DNA of 37,098 nucleotides from Paralimibaculum aggregatum. Lineage in GTDB: Bacteria; Pseudomonadota; Alphaproteobacteria; Rhodobacterales; Rhodobacteraceae. Below the pieces are notes generated by a model. The model ran no database searches. It was not told the origin of the DNA and saw only the letters and a program-made list of their open reading frames with translations. Of this stretch, positions 7,935-16,709 are shown piece after piece; position 1 is the first letter of the stretch, and every line of letters starts with the position of its first letter. The DNA is taken from positions 1 to 37,098 of the forward strand of contig NZ_BSYI01000052.1 of the NCBI RefSeq assembly GCF_030270585.1, read 5' to 3'. A program made the translations under genes and the position numbers.

Positions 7935-9008
7935 ATGACCACGACCAAGGACAGGCTTGATGCGCCGACCCGGCGCGATCTGCTGCGCGGCGCCGGCGCC
8001 GGCGCCGGCGCGCTCGGGGCGATGGCGGCCGGCCTGCCGACGCTCGCGATCGCCCAGGACGGGCCGATCGTCTGGGTGGCCTATGGCGGCTCGACCCAGG
8101 AGGCGCAGAAGAAGACCATCGTCGCCGCCTTCATGGCCGATACCGGCATCGAGGTGATCCCCGCCTCCGGCCCCGATCTCGCCAAGCTCAAGGCGCAGGT
8201 GCAGACCGGCAATCTCGAATGGGACGTGATCGGGGTGATCGGCTCGCAGGCGATCCGCGCCGGCAGGGCCGGGCTGCTGGAGAAGATGGACTATTCCATC
8301 GTCGACACCGCCGATCTCGACATCCCGCCGCTGGAATACTGCGCGCCCTACTACTCCTATGGCGGCGGCATCGGCTATGACCCGGCGCGCCACCCGGAGG
8401 GCAGGCACCCGACCAACTGGCAGGAGTTCTGGGATGTCGAGCGCTTCCCCGGGCGCCGCGGCCTGCGCAACCGCCCGGACGAGAACCTCGAGATGGCGCT
8501 GATGGCCGACGGGGTGGCGGCCCGGGATCTCTACCCCCTCGATGTCGACCGGGCCTTCGCCTCGCTCGACCGGATCAAGCCGCATGTCAGCCACTGGATC
8601 GCCGGCACGCCGCAGACCATCTCGCTGCTGACGCAGAACGAGATCGACTTCGTCTTCACCTATAGCGGCCGGGTCGAGGCGGCGCAGCGCGACGGCCAGT
8701 CGGTCGCCTATGTCTACGAGAACAACATCGTCACCGGCGCCTATGTGGCCGTGACCAGGGGCTCGCGGAACCGCGACGCGGCGATGCGGCTGGTGAGCTA
8801 TTTCCTGAAGCCCGAGCTGCAGGCGGCGTTCTGCAACATCATGGGCTACGGACCCTCGAAATCCACCGCGCGCGCGCATCTCGAGCCCGAGGTGCTGGCC
8901 CGCCAGCCCGACCTGCAGGACCCCGGCACCGCGATCACCGATGTCGAATGGTGGGCCGAGAACGGCGAGGCGGTCACCACCCGCTTCAAGACCTGGCTGC
9001 TGACCTGA
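7935..9008 (+). CDS. ABC transporter substrate-binding protein (PotD-like), Tat-exported
   Basis: This 357-residue periplasmic binding protein belongs to the spermidine/putrescine-type group. ATG 7935 is chosen because AAGGAGG at 7919-7925 precedes it; an upstream in-frame ATG at 7881 overlaps the hydratase stop and lacks this support. The N-terminus carries a twin-arginine motif (TRRDLL) and an alanine-glycine-rich hydrophobic segment ending near LAIAQDG, so Tat export is expected. The mature part has the group's features, including VAYGGSTQEAQ, TGNLEWDVIG and YFLKPELQAAF. The permeases and ATPase follow at once. The ligand is probably a small organic cation or amine and is not defined by sequence. 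Confidence 0.9.
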   Translation: MTTTKDRLDAPTRRDLLRGAGAGAGALGAMAAGLPTLAIAQDGPIVWVAYGGSTQEAQKKTIVAAFMADTGIEVIPASGPDLAKLKAQVQTGNLEWDVIGVIGSQAIRAGRAGLLEKMDYSIVDTADLDIPPLEYCAPYYSYGGGIGYDPARHPEGRHPTNWQEFWDVERFPGRRGLRNRPDENLEMALMADGVAARDLYPLDVDRAFASLDRIKPHVSHWIAGTPQTISLLTQNEIDFVFTYSGRVEAAQRDGQSVAYVYENNIVTGAYVAVTRGSRNRDAAMRLVSYFLKPELQAAFCNIMGYGPSKSTARAHLEPEVLARQPDLQDPGTAITDVEWWAENGEAVTTRFKTWLLT

Positions 9009-9017
9009 GGCGGCGGC

Positions 9018-9827
9018 ATGCGGTTCATCGCACCGGCGCTGGTCCTGCTCGTGGCGGCGTTCCTGCTCCCGCTGCTCTATGTGGTCTACCTGAGCTTCGG
9101 GGGCAGCTCGCCCAGCCTCGAGAAATACGCCGCGATCGCCACCGAGCCGCTCTACCGGCAGGTGCTGCTCAACTCGGTCTACATCAGTGTGGTGTCGACC
9201 GGGCTGACCCTGCTGCTCGGCTATCCGATCGCCTATCACCTGGAGGCGCAGCCGCCGCGCCGGCGCACGGTGCTGATGATCCTCGTGCTGATGCCGTTCT
9301 GGACCAGCATCCTCGTGAAGAGCTTCGCCTTCACGGTGATCCTCGGCAAGAGCGGCATCATCAACAGCTTCCTGCAATGGGCCACCGGCATGGAGGGGCA
9401 TCTGCCGATGCTGTTCAACCGCTTCGGCGTGGTGGTGGGCATGACCCATTTCCTGCTGCCCTTCATGGTCTTCACCGTGCTGGCGAGCCTGCTGACCCAG
9501 GGGCCGGAGCTGCGCCGCGCGGCCAATGTGATGGGGGCGACGCGGCTGACGATCTTCTGGCGCATCATCTTTCCGCTCAGCCTGCCCGGGGTGATGGCGG
9601 GGATCCTGATCTGCATGATCATGTCGATGGCGATGTTCATCACCCCGGCGCTGCTCGGCGGGCGGGGCGACCTGATGATCTCCAACCTCGTCGAGTTCCA
9701 TGTGCGCGACACGCTGGACTGGGAGATGGCCTCGGCGCTCGCGGTCTGCCTGCTGGCGATCACGGGGGTCTTCTGCATCGGCATCGCCCGGGTGCGCGGC
9801 GGACAGCTCTTCGGGGAGGAGGGATAG
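9018..9827 (+). CDS. ABC transporter permease (PotB-like)
   Basis: This 269-residue inner-membrane permease has about six hydrophobic helices, beginning with a first segment at residues 2-22. The cytoplasmic EAA loop is readable as ANVMGATRLTIFWRIIFPLSLPG at roughly residues 171-193, the contact point with the ATPase. It starts 9 bases after the binding-protein stop and its stop abuts the second permease. It is the first of the two membrane subunits of the PotBC-type importer in this operon. Confidence 0.93.
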   Translation: MRFIAPALVLLVAAFLLPLLYVVYLSFGGSSPSLEKYAAIATEPLYRQVLLNSVYISVVSTGLTLLLGYPIAYHLEAQPPRRRTVLMILVLMPFWTSILVKSFAFTVILGKSGIINSFLQWATGMEGHLPMLFNRFGVVVGMTHFLLPFMVFTVLASLLTQGPELRRAANVMGATRLTIFWRIIFPLSLPGVMAGILICMIMSMAMFITPALLGGRGDLMISNLVEFHVRDTLDWEMASALAVCLLAITGVFCIGIARVRGGQLFGEEG

Positions 9828-10625
9828 ATGGCACGGCAGACAACCATCGAGGAGCGCGTGCCCTCGGCCGCGACCCGGCTGATCGCCTGGCTCGGCTATG
9901 CCTTCCTGCTGATGCCCAGCCTGGTGGTGCTGCCGATGTCCTTCGGCACCGGCACCGAGTTCGACTTCCCGCCGAAATCCTTCTCGCTCGATCTCTACCG
10001 GGAGTATTTCTCGGAGCCGAGCTGGGTGGCGAGCACGCTCACCAGCCTGCAGGTGGCGGCGGCCAGCGCGGCGCTCTCGCTGCTGATCGGCGGGCTCGCG
10101 GCCTATGGCATCGTGCGCTACCAGTTCCGCGGCAAGAAGCTGCTGACGATCTTCCTGCTCAGCCCGATGCTGGTGCCGACCATCGTGGTGGCGCTGGCGC
10201 TCTATCTCTATCTCGGCATCGCGCGGGCCACCGGCACCACCTGGGGGCTGATCCTCTGCCATGCGGTGGTCTGCGTGCCCTACGTGATCGTGACGATGAT
10301 GGCCGGGCTCCGGCAGGTCGACCGCAATCTCGAGATCGCGGCGACGATCATGGGCGCGAGCTGGTTCGGGGTGCTGACGCGGGTGACGATCCCGCTGCTC
10401 AGGCCGACGATCCTGGCCTCCGGGCTCTTTGCCTTCCTGATCTCCTTCGACGAGGTGGTGATCTCGTTCTTCGTCAGCGGCGTGCGCACGCAGACCCTGC
10501 CGGTGAAGATGTACAGCACCATCCACTGGGAGATCTCGCCGGTGCTCGCGGCGGTCTCGTCGCTGCTCACCATCCTGTCGCTGGGGATCTGCATCCTGGT
10601 GGCGGCATTGCAGAAGGAACGCTGA
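9828..10625 (+). CDS. ABC transporter permease (PotC-like)
   Basis: This 265-residue second permease of the importer starts immediately after the PotB-like gene, with a GGAGGAGGGA ribosome-binding region in the end of that gene. Several hydrophobic helices are visible, and the EAA loop reads AATIMGASWFGVLTRVTIP, followed by a FLISFDEVVISFF segment typical of PotC and YdcV permeases. It ends one base before the ATPase start. Confidence 0.93.
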   Translation: MARQTTIEERVPSAATRLIAWLGYAFLLMPSLVVLPMSFGTGTEFDFPPKSFSLDLYREYFSEPSWVASTLTSLQVAAASAALSLLIGGLAAYGIVRYQFRGKKLLTIFLLSPMLVPTIVVALALYLYLGIARATGTTWGLILCHAVVCVPYVIVTMMAGLRQVDRNLEIAATIMGASWFGVLTRVTIPLLRPTILASGLFAFLISFDEVVISFFVSGVRTQTLPVKMYSTIHWEISPVLAAVSSLLTILSLGICILVAALQKER

Positions 10626-10626
10626 C

Positions 10627-11700
10627 ATGGCGGAGATGGTCAGGCTCGACGGCATCACCAAGGCCTATGGCGAGACCGTGGCGCTGCACCCGACGGATCT
10701 CTCGATCCGCGAGGGGGAGTTCGTCACGCTGCTCGGCCCCTCGGGCTCGGGCAAGACGACGCTGCTCAACCTCATCGCCGGCAGCACCGCGCCGAGCGCC
10801 GGCGAGATCTGGCTGAAGGGCCGGGACGTGACGCAGGTGCCGGCCAACAGGCGCGAGCTCGGCATGGTGTTCCAGAACTATGCGCTGTTCCCGCACATGA
10901 CGGTGGCGCAGAACGTCGCCTTTCCGCTCACGCTGCGCCGGCGGCCGCGGGCGGAGATCCGGCGCGAGGTGATGCGGGCGCTCGAGCTGGTGCATCTTCC
11001 GCATGTCGCCAAGCGCAAGCCCAGGGAGCTCTCCGGCGGGCAGCAGCAGCGCATCGCGATCGCCCGCTCGCTGGTCTACAACCCCAGCCTGATCCTGATG
11101 GACGAGCCCCTCGGCGCGCTCGACCGCAAGCTCCGCGAGGCGCTGCAGTTCGAGATCAAGAAGCTGCACGAGGAGCTGCGGATGACCGTGCTCTACGTCA
11201 CCCACGACCAGGAGGAGGCGCTGACCATGTCGAACCGCATCTGCCTGATGAACGAGGGGCGGATGGAGCAGGTGGCGCCGCCGCAGGAGATGTATTTCCG
11301 GCCCGCGACAGAGTTCGCCGCGGGCTTCCTCGGGGTCTCCAACATCATCCGGGTCGCGGTGGAGGGGCGGGGCGCGATCCGGGTCGGCGAGCGTTTCGCG
11401 CTCTCCGGCGTGCCCGGGCTGACGGCGGCGCCCGGCGAGGTGGTGCCGGTGATGATCCGACCCGAGGCGATCCGCCTCGCCGCCGGCAGCGCCGCGGAGA
11501 ACGTGCTGGAGGCCGAGGTCGAGGACGTGGTGTTCCTCGGCGGCGTCACCAATCTCGTCGTGCGCACCGGGCAGGGGGAGCGCTTCACCGTGCGCCAGCT
11601 GACCCGGCGCAGCGATGCCGGGTGGCAGGGCGGCATGCCGGTCTCGCTCAGCTTCGATGCCTCCGATGTCGTGCCGCTGAACGGTGCCGCGCCGCAGTAG
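10627..11700 (+). CDS. ABC transporter ATP-binding protein (PotA-like)
   Basis: This 357-residue ATPase drives the importer encoded just upstream. It has Walker A GPSGSGKTT (residues 37-45), the Q-loop region VFQNYALFPHMT, the signature LSGGQQQR from residue 135, Walker B with D159-E160 (LILMDEPLGALD) and the H-loop YVTHDQEEA. The C-terminal third (about 240-357) is a TOBE-type regulatory domain, as in PotA and other importers of this class. All catalytic motifs are intact. It follows the second permease after one base. Confidence 0.95.
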   Translation: MAEMVRLDGITKAYGETVALHPTDLSIREGEFVTLLGPSGSGKTTLLNLIAGSTAPSAGEIWLKGRDVTQVPANRRELGMVFQNYALFPHMTVAQNVAFPLTLRRRPRAEIRREVMRALELVHLPHVAKRKPRELSGGQQQRIAIARSLVYNPSLILMDEPLGALDRKLREALQFEIKKLHEELRMTVLYVTHDQEEALTMSNRICLMNEGRMEQVAPPQEMYFRPATEFAAGFLGVSNIIRVAVEGRGAIRVGERFALSGVPGLTAAPGEVVPVMIRPEAIRLAAGSAAENVLEAEVEDVVFLGGVTNLVVRTGQGERFTVRQLTRRSDAGWQGGMPVSLSFDASDVVPLNGAAPQ

Positions 11701-11730
11701 CCGCGGCGCCCCCGCACAAGGAGAACACCG

Positions 11731-13014
11731 GTGACCGGTTCACTCTGGGAACTGACCGCCCCCGGCGGTCCGGCCTGCCCTGCGCTCGCGGGCGAGGCCC
11801 GGGCGGAGGTCTGCATCATCGGCGGCGGGCTGACCGGGCTCTCCGCCGCGCTGCATCTCGCCGAGGCGGGGGCGGACTGCCTGCTGCTCGAGGCGCATGC
11901 GCCCGGCTGGGGCGCCTCCGGGCGCAGCGGCGGGCAGATCATCCCGGGGCTGAAGTTCGACCCTTCGGAGCTCCGGGAGAGGCTCGGCGAAGCGGCGGGC
12001 GGGCGGCTGATCCGCTTCGCCGCGGGCACCGCGGGTGCGGTGTTCGACCTGGCGCGCCGACACGCCATCGCCTGCGAGGCGGTGCGGAACGGCTGGGTGC
12101 AGCCGGCGCATTCCGAGGCCGGGCTCGCCCGGCTCCGCCGCCGCGCGGCGGACTGGCGGGCCCATGGCGCGCCGGTGGAGGATCTGGACGCCCCGGCGGT
12201 CGCGCGGCTGCTCGGCAGCGGCGGCTATCTCGGCGGGCTGATCGACCGGCGCGGCGGCTCGGTGCAGCCGCTCGCCTTCACCCGCGGGCTGGTGCGCGCG
12301 GCGGCAGCGGCGGGGGCGCGGATCCATGGCGCGAGCCCGGTCCGGCGGCTCGCGCGGGAGGGCGCGGGCTGGGTCGCGGAGACGCCGGCGGCCCGGGTCG
12401 TCGCGCGCAGCGTCGTGGTCGCCACCAATGCCTATGCCGGGGCGCTGGTGCCGGGGCTGGCTTGCTCGGTGGTGCCGGTGACCAGCATCCAGTGCGCCAC
12501 CGAACCGCTGCCCGGGGCGCTGGCCGGCGCGCTGATGCCGGAGGGCCAGTGCTTCTCCGACACCCGCCGGCTGCTGCGCTATTTCCGCAAGGACGCGGCA
12601 GGGCGCATCGTGATGGGCGGGCGCGGGCCGGATGTGGCGGAGATCTCCGCACGCCACACCGCCCCGCTGCAGGCCGCGCTGCGCGAGGTCTTCCCCGCGC
12701 TCGACGGCATCCGCTTCACCCATCACTGGGGCGGGCGCGTGGCGATGACGCTCGACCACCTGCCGCATCTGCACATGCCCGAGCCCGGGCTGATCGCGGC
12801 GCTCGGCTACAACGGCCGCGGCATGGCGCTGGCCACCGCCCTCGGCCCGGAGATCGCCCGGCTCGCCCGCGGCGGGGCGCCGGAGGCGGCGGCGATCCCG
12901 GTCACCGGCATCCCGCGGGTGCCGCTGCACGGGCTGCACAGGCTCGGCGTCGGTGCGCTCGCCGGGTGGTACCGGCTGCTCGATGCGCGCGACGTGGCGC
13001 GGGCCCGTCGCTGA
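11731..13014 (+). CDS. FAD-dependent amine oxidase/dehydrogenase (DAO family, PuuB-like)
   Basis: This 427-residue flavoenzyme of the D-amino-acid-oxidase superfamily most resembles gamma-glutamylputrescine oxidase-type proteins. The dinucleotide-binding motif is IIGGGLTG at residues 29-36, with E54 at the end of the second strand expected to bind the ribose. GWGASGRSGGQI and the C-terminal ALGYNGRGMALATALG are also typical. It starts at GTG 11731 after AAGGAGA and lies 30 bases behind the ATPase, so it is probably the last gene of the operon. It may oxidatively release an amine or aldehyde from the imported compound before the CoA-dependent steps. The exact substrate is unknown. Confidence 0.88.
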   Translation: MTGSLWELTAPGGPACPALAGEARAEVCIIGGGLTGLSAALHLAEAGADCLLLEAHAPGWGASGRSGGQIIPGLKFDPSELRERLGEAAGGRLIRFAAGTAGAVFDLARRHAIACEAVRNGWVQPAHSEAGLARLRRRAADWRAHGAPVEDLDAPAVARLLGSGGYLGGLIDRRGGSVQPLAFTRGLVRAAAAAGARIHGASPVRRLAREGAGWVAETPAARVVARSVVVATNAYAGALVPGLACSVVPVTSIQCATEPLPGALAGALMPEGQCFSDTRRLLRYFRKDAAGRIVMGGRGPDVAEISARHTAPLQAALREVFPALDGIRFTHHWGGRVAMTLDHLPHLHMPEPGLIAALGYNGRGMALATALGPEIARLARGGAPEAAAIPVTGIPRVPLHGLHRLGVGALAGWYRLLDARDVARARR

Positions 13015-13018
13015 GCGA

Positions 13019-13047
13019 TTGCCGGCCCGCCCGCGGCGCCCTAGAAG
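13019..13047 (+). promoter_or_regulatory. probable promoter of the cyclophilin gene
   Basis: TTGCCG (13019-13024) and TAGAAG (13042-13047) are 17 bases apart and lie 36 bases ahead of the GTG start. The position and spacing suit a housekeeping sigma-70 promoter. It suggests the cyclophilin gene is transcribed separately from the preceding operon. Confidence 0.45.
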
Positions 13048-13082
13048 ATCGCCCAGGGACATCACTGACGGAGGCTGCGGCC

Positions 13083-14015
13083 GTGGAGACTGTTGACGCC
13101 GACTACACCCTGATGATCGAGCTCGCCACCGGCGAGGTGCTGATCCAGCTCTTTCCCGATGTCGCGCCGGAGCATGCCGAGCGCATCATCACGCTGGCCC
13201 GCGCCGGCGAGTACGACAATGTCGCCTTCCACCGCGTGATCGACGGGTTCATGGCACAGACCGGCGATGTGCAGTATGGCGATCTCGAGGATGGCTACAT
13301 CGCGGCGCTGGCCGGCTTCGGCGGCTCCGACCTGCCGGATCTCGAGGCCGAGTTCTCCGACATCCCCTACGAGCGGGGCATCGTCGGCATGGCGCGCTCG
13401 ACCGACCCGGACAGCGCCAACAGCCAGTTCTTCATCATGTTCGACGACAACAGCACGCTCGACGGGCGCTACACCGTGGTCGGCGAGGTGATCTCCGGCA
13501 TGGAGCATGTCGACCAGATCAAGCGCGGCGTGCCGGGCTCGGGCGCGGTGACCGATCCCGACCGGATGATCGATGTCGAGGTCGCGGCGGACCATCTCGG
13601 GCTCGGCCTCACCGAGGCGGAGGCCCAGGAGGTGGCGCTGCTCTACGAGGCCGGGCTCGACCGCGACGGCGAGATCGACCTGCCGGGCCTCAACTTCTGG
13701 ATCGACGCCCGCGAGGGTGCCTTCACGATGACGCAGATCGCGCAGTTCTTCCTCGATTCGGCCGAGTTCGCGGCCGGTTTCGGCGACCCGGACACGCTGA
13801 CCGATGCCGAGCTGGTCGACCAGCTCTATTTCAACGTGCTGGGCCGCGAGGGCGATGCGGATGGCGTCGCGTTCTGGAACGCGGCGGTGGCCCGGGACGA
13901 TTTCTCGCGGGCCGACCTGCTCTATGCCTTCGCGACGAGCGTCGAGAATGCCGAGACGCTGGAATTCGTCGAGACCCTGACCGAGGTGCTGCCGAGCGAC
14001 TGGGCCTTCGTCTGA
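13083..14015 (+). CDS. cyclophilin-type peptidyl-prolyl isomerase with C-terminal DUF4214 domain
   Basis: This 310-residue protein starts at GTG 13083, preceded by GGAGG at 13070-13074; the frame is open far upstream but only antiparallel to other coding sequence. Residues 1 to about 175 form a cyclophilin domain: FHRVIDGFMAQTGD includes R51 and Q59, and SQFFIMF includes Q115 and F116, matching the catalytic set. Residues from about 180 on resemble DUF4214 (YFNVLGREGDADGVAFW), found mainly in secreted RTX-type proteins. It has no N-terminal signal peptide and ends in a short hydrophobic tail (SDWAFV), which suggests type I secretion. It converges on a nucleotidase with a similar tail. Cyclophilin identity is secure; the export route is inference. 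Confidence 0.9.
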   Translation: METVDADYTLMIELATGEVLIQLFPDVAPEHAERIITLARAGEYDNVAFHRVIDGFMAQTGDVQYGDLEDGYIAALAGFGGSDLPDLEAEFSDIPYERGIVGMARSTDPDSANSQFFIMFDDNSTLDGRYTVVGEVISGMEHVDQIKRGVPGSGAVTDPDRMIDVEVAADHLGLGLTEAEAQEVALLYEAGLDRDGEIDLPGLNFWIDAREGAFTMTQIAQFFLDSAEFAAGFGDPDTLTDAELVDQLYFNVLGREGDADGVAFWNAAVARDDFSRADLLYAFATSVENAETLEFVETLTEVLPSDWAFV

Positions 14016-14048
14016 GGCCCGTCTCCTCCGGAGCAGGCCGAACGCAAG

Positions 14049-14077
14049 AACGGCCCGGGCGCGCTGCCCGGGCCGTT
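14049..14077. terminator. bidirectional rho-independent terminator
   Basis: Perfect 12-base arms AACGGCCCGGGC (14049-14060) and GCCCGGGCCGTT (14066-14077) flank a five-base loop, followed by TTTCC on the plus strand and preceded by A-rich sequence for the minus strand. It sits between the convergent cyclophilin and nucleotidase genes and can serve both. Confidence 0.8.
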
Positions 14078-14129
14078 TCCGCTCTCTGGGGTAGCCGGGG
14101 CGGAGGCCCCGGCCGGATGGCCTGCCGGA

Positions 14130-16709
14130 TCAGGCGATGACCAGCACGCCCTCGCTCAGCATCGCGGCGGTCGCCTCGGCCACCGCGTCGCTGCTGGCGA
14201 TGTCGAACAGCACCGCGTCGCGCGAGGTGGTGCCGTCCTCCAGCGTATCGACCCAGGCGTCGAGCTCGGCCTCGTCGAAGAGGTCGGCGGCATTGGCATT
14301 GGCCACCAGCGCATCGACGAAGTCCTCGTCGGAGAGGTCCGGGCCGTTGACCGCCGCGAACTCCGCCGAGAGCACGAAGAAGCTGCTGAGCGCCGAGACG
14401 CCGATGGTGCCGGCATCGACCACGCCGTCCCAGTAGGTGGCGCCGGCGATGTCGCCGCCGCGGCCGAAGGCGGTGTAGTAGAGCCGGCCGAGGGTCAGCG
14501 CGCTGGCGCTGTCGTCGGCGATCCAGGTGGCATCGTCGAAGGCGAAGCTGTCGGCGCCGTAGAAGAGGGTGGTGCCGGCATCCGAGGTCAGCGCGAAGCC
14601 GCCGCCGGTGTCGCCCACCGAGACGCCGGCCGAGGAGCCGGCCAGGGTGACCGCCTCGGCCGCGACCACGGTGTCGGTGCCGATGGTGGCCGCGGCGGCC
14701 TCGGCGATCTCGCGGTCGTCGAACACGCCGTCGGCGCGGAAGTCGAGGTTCTGGATGCGGCTGTCGAGGCGCGGCGTGGTGTCGACGAGATCGACGGTCG
14801 GGGCGCCGTCCTCGATGCCGTAGACCTCGAGCAGATACTCGGCGAAGGCGTCCTGCTCGGAGCCGGCCGGCGCGAAGGTGGCGCCGCCGGTGAAGTCGTC
14901 CTCGGTGGTCAGGTCGAGCCGCTCGGCGGCGGCGGCGATGTCCGGGTCATAACCGTCGGCCTCGGGGTCGGTCACCGGCAGGCCCTCGGCGCCGCCATTG
15001 GCCAGGAAGTCGAGGGTGATGGTGCGGAAGGTGGTGTCGCCGTTGTCGACCACCTCGCCGTCGCGCACCAGCTCGGCGATCAGCGCGCCGGTTTCCTCGT
15101 CGACCAGCGCCGCGTTGACCAGGCGGTCGCCGGCCGGCAGGTCGGGCGCGAAGGAGAAGCGCAGGCCGGAGAAGTGGCCCCAGCCGCCGGCGCTCTCCTC
15201 GAGCGAGGTGTAGAATTCGAGCGAGGCCTCGACGGTGTCGACGATCTGCTGGGTGGTGAGGCTCAGCAGGGTCAGGCCGTTGTTGAAGGCCAGCGCGTTG
15301 GCGACGTCGTTCTGGCTGATGCCGCCCTCGGGCTTGGCGCCCGGCACGCCCTCGGGCGGCAGGCGGAGCGGGTCGCCGTCGCCGGCCGGCTGCTCGATGC
15401 GGCCGATATTGGCGCGGATGCCGCCGCCGTTCTTGAAGGAGAACACCACCGTCTCGTCGATCGACTGGCCGAAATGCAGGTTGGCATCGGCCGTGAGGTT
15501 GCCGAGATTGGTCTCCTGGGTGCGCACGCCGTCGGTGCCGCCGCCGGCGCGCTCGGCGTTCAGGAACTCGGTGGTCACGGCGAAATAGGTCGATTCGCCC
15601 GCGACGATGGTCTGCTCGGCCGCCGCGGCGATCGCGACGATCTCCGGGTCGGCCATGCCCTCGGCGCCGACGGCGATCACGCCGGCGTCGGAGGTCTCGT
15701 AGGCGCCGGAGAGATCGGCGTCATAGCTCTCGGGGATGATGACGCCGTTCTCGTCGAAGTCGATCACGAGGCGGCCGACATAGGAATAGGCGGCATCGGT
15801 GTTGACCACCGCGACCGGGTTGCCGTCGGCGCCGGTGAAGAAGCCCGGATAGGCGCCGTCGGCGGCCTCGCCGTCGAAGCCCGGGTCGTTCTCGTCGAGC
15901 AGCACCGAGTTGGAGCCGCCGGCGACGATGATGTCGACGCCCTCGAGCATGGTGGCCAGCGACTGCTCGCGCGAGAGCACCTGCTGGTGGCTGAGCAGGA
16001 TGATCTTGTCGAGGCCCGGATTGGCGGCCAGCAGCGCGTCGACATCCGCCTGGATCACCGCGGCGAGATCCTCGAGGTCGTTCGACTCCGGCAGCACGAT
16101 CAGGTCGTTGCCCGGCGAGGAGAGGCCGTCGTCGATGGTCGGCACCACGGCGCTGACGAGGCCGATGGTCTCGCCGCCCGCGGTGGTCACCAGCGCGGTG
16201 CCGGAGACCCGGCCGGCGATGTCGGCGACGTTCTGGCCGTCGGCGGTGGCGAGGGGGCCGAGATTGGGCTCCTCGGAATAGTCGAGGTTGCCGGCGAGAT
16301 AGGGGAAGTCGGCGCCGGCGAAGGGCAGGAAGTCGTCGGCGCTGCCGTCGCCATAGTCGATGTCGCCGGAGATCAGCTCGGCGATGATGCCGGTGCCGTT
16401 GTCGAACTCGTGGTTGCCGAAGGCGATCGCCTGGATGCCGAGCTCGTTCTGGATCAGGATGTCGGCGGCGCCCGGGGCGCCATAGAGCGACTCCGAGGCG
16501 TCGTAGAACAGGCCCGGGATCCAGGCATCGCCCGAGGAGAGCGTCAGCGTGTCGGCATGGCCGGCGGTGCCGTCGCCGTCGATGTCCTGGCCGCGCAGCG
16601 CGTTCAGCACCGCCGAGAGGTTCGGCGCCAGCTCGACCGAGGTCGTGTTGGCTTCCTGATCGGAGAGGTGGAAGAGCTGCAGGGTGAAGTTGTTCTCGAA
16701 ATCGTTCAT
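14130..16709 (-). CDS. 5'-nucleotidase/metallophosphoesterase-like secreted protein with DUF4214-like tail
   Basis: This 859-residue protein has an N-terminal metallophosphoesterase domain (HLSDQE at 14-19, SGDAW around D61, GNHEFD at 98-103), then a 5'-nucleotidase C-terminal domain (ETNLGNLTADA, KNGGGIRANI, NNGLTLLSLT), and a tail from about residue 735 (LYYTAFGRGGDIAGATYWDG) resembling DUF4214. It should release phosphate from nucleotides or related esters outside the cell. No Sec or Tat signal is present and it ends in EGVLVIA, suggesting type I secretion. The first motif is D-x-E instead of D-x-H, and the usual GHxH motif reads GGSN. The protein is acidic and Asp/Gly-rich. A Pho-box-like site lies about 160 bases upstream. 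Confidence 0.88.
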   Translation of the reverse strand: MNDFENNFTLQLFHLSDQEANTTSVELAPNLSAVLNALRGQDIDGDGTAGHADTLTLSSGDAWIPGLFYDASESLYGAPGAADILIQNELGIQAIAFGNHEFDNGTGIIAELISGDIDYGDGSADDFLPFAGADFPYLAGNLDYSEEPNLGPLATADGQNVADIAGRVSGTALVTTAGGETIGLVSAVVPTIDDGLSSPGNDLIVLPESNDLEDLAAVIQADVDALLAANPGLDKIILLSHQQVLSREQSLATMLEGVDIIVAGGSNSVLLDENDPGFDGEAADGAYPGFFTGADGNPVAVVNTDAAYSYVGRLVIDFDENGVIIPESYDADLSGAYETSDAGVIAVGAEGMADPEIVAIAAAAEQTIVAGESTYFAVTTEFLNAERAGGGTDGVRTQETNLGNLTADANLHFGQSIDETVVFSFKNGGGIRANIGRIEQPAGDGDPLRLPPEGVPGAKPEGGISQNDVANALAFNNGLTLLSLTTQQIVDTVEASLEFYTSLEESAGGWGHFSGLRFSFAPDLPAGDRLVNAALVDEETGALIAELVRDGEVVDNGDTTFRTITLDFLANGGAEGLPVTDPEADGYDPDIAAAAERLDLTTEDDFTGGATFAPAGSEQDAFAEYLLEVYGIEDGAPTVDLVDTTPRLDSRIQNLDFRADGVFDDREIAEAAAATIGTDTVVAAEAVTLAGSSAGVSVGDTGGGFALTSDAGTTLFYGADSFAFDDATWIADDSASALTLGRLYYTAFGRGGDIAGATYWDGVVDAGTIGVSALSSFFVLSAEFAAVNGPDLSDEDFVDALVANANAADLFDEAELDAWVDTLEDGTTSRDAVLFDIASSDAVAEATAAMLSEGVLVIA

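Noticed and set aside
7392-10661. 1089-residue open frame on the minus strand
   Set aside because: It runs across four convincing plus-strand genes and consists of His/Arg/Asp-rich low-complexity sequence, so it is an antisense shadow.
11622-13082. Upstream extension of the cyclophilin reading frame to nearly 800 residues
   Set aside because: The extension runs through the FAD oxidoreductase gene in another frame and is Arg/Gly/Ala-rich; GTG 13083 has its own ribosome-binding site and promoter.
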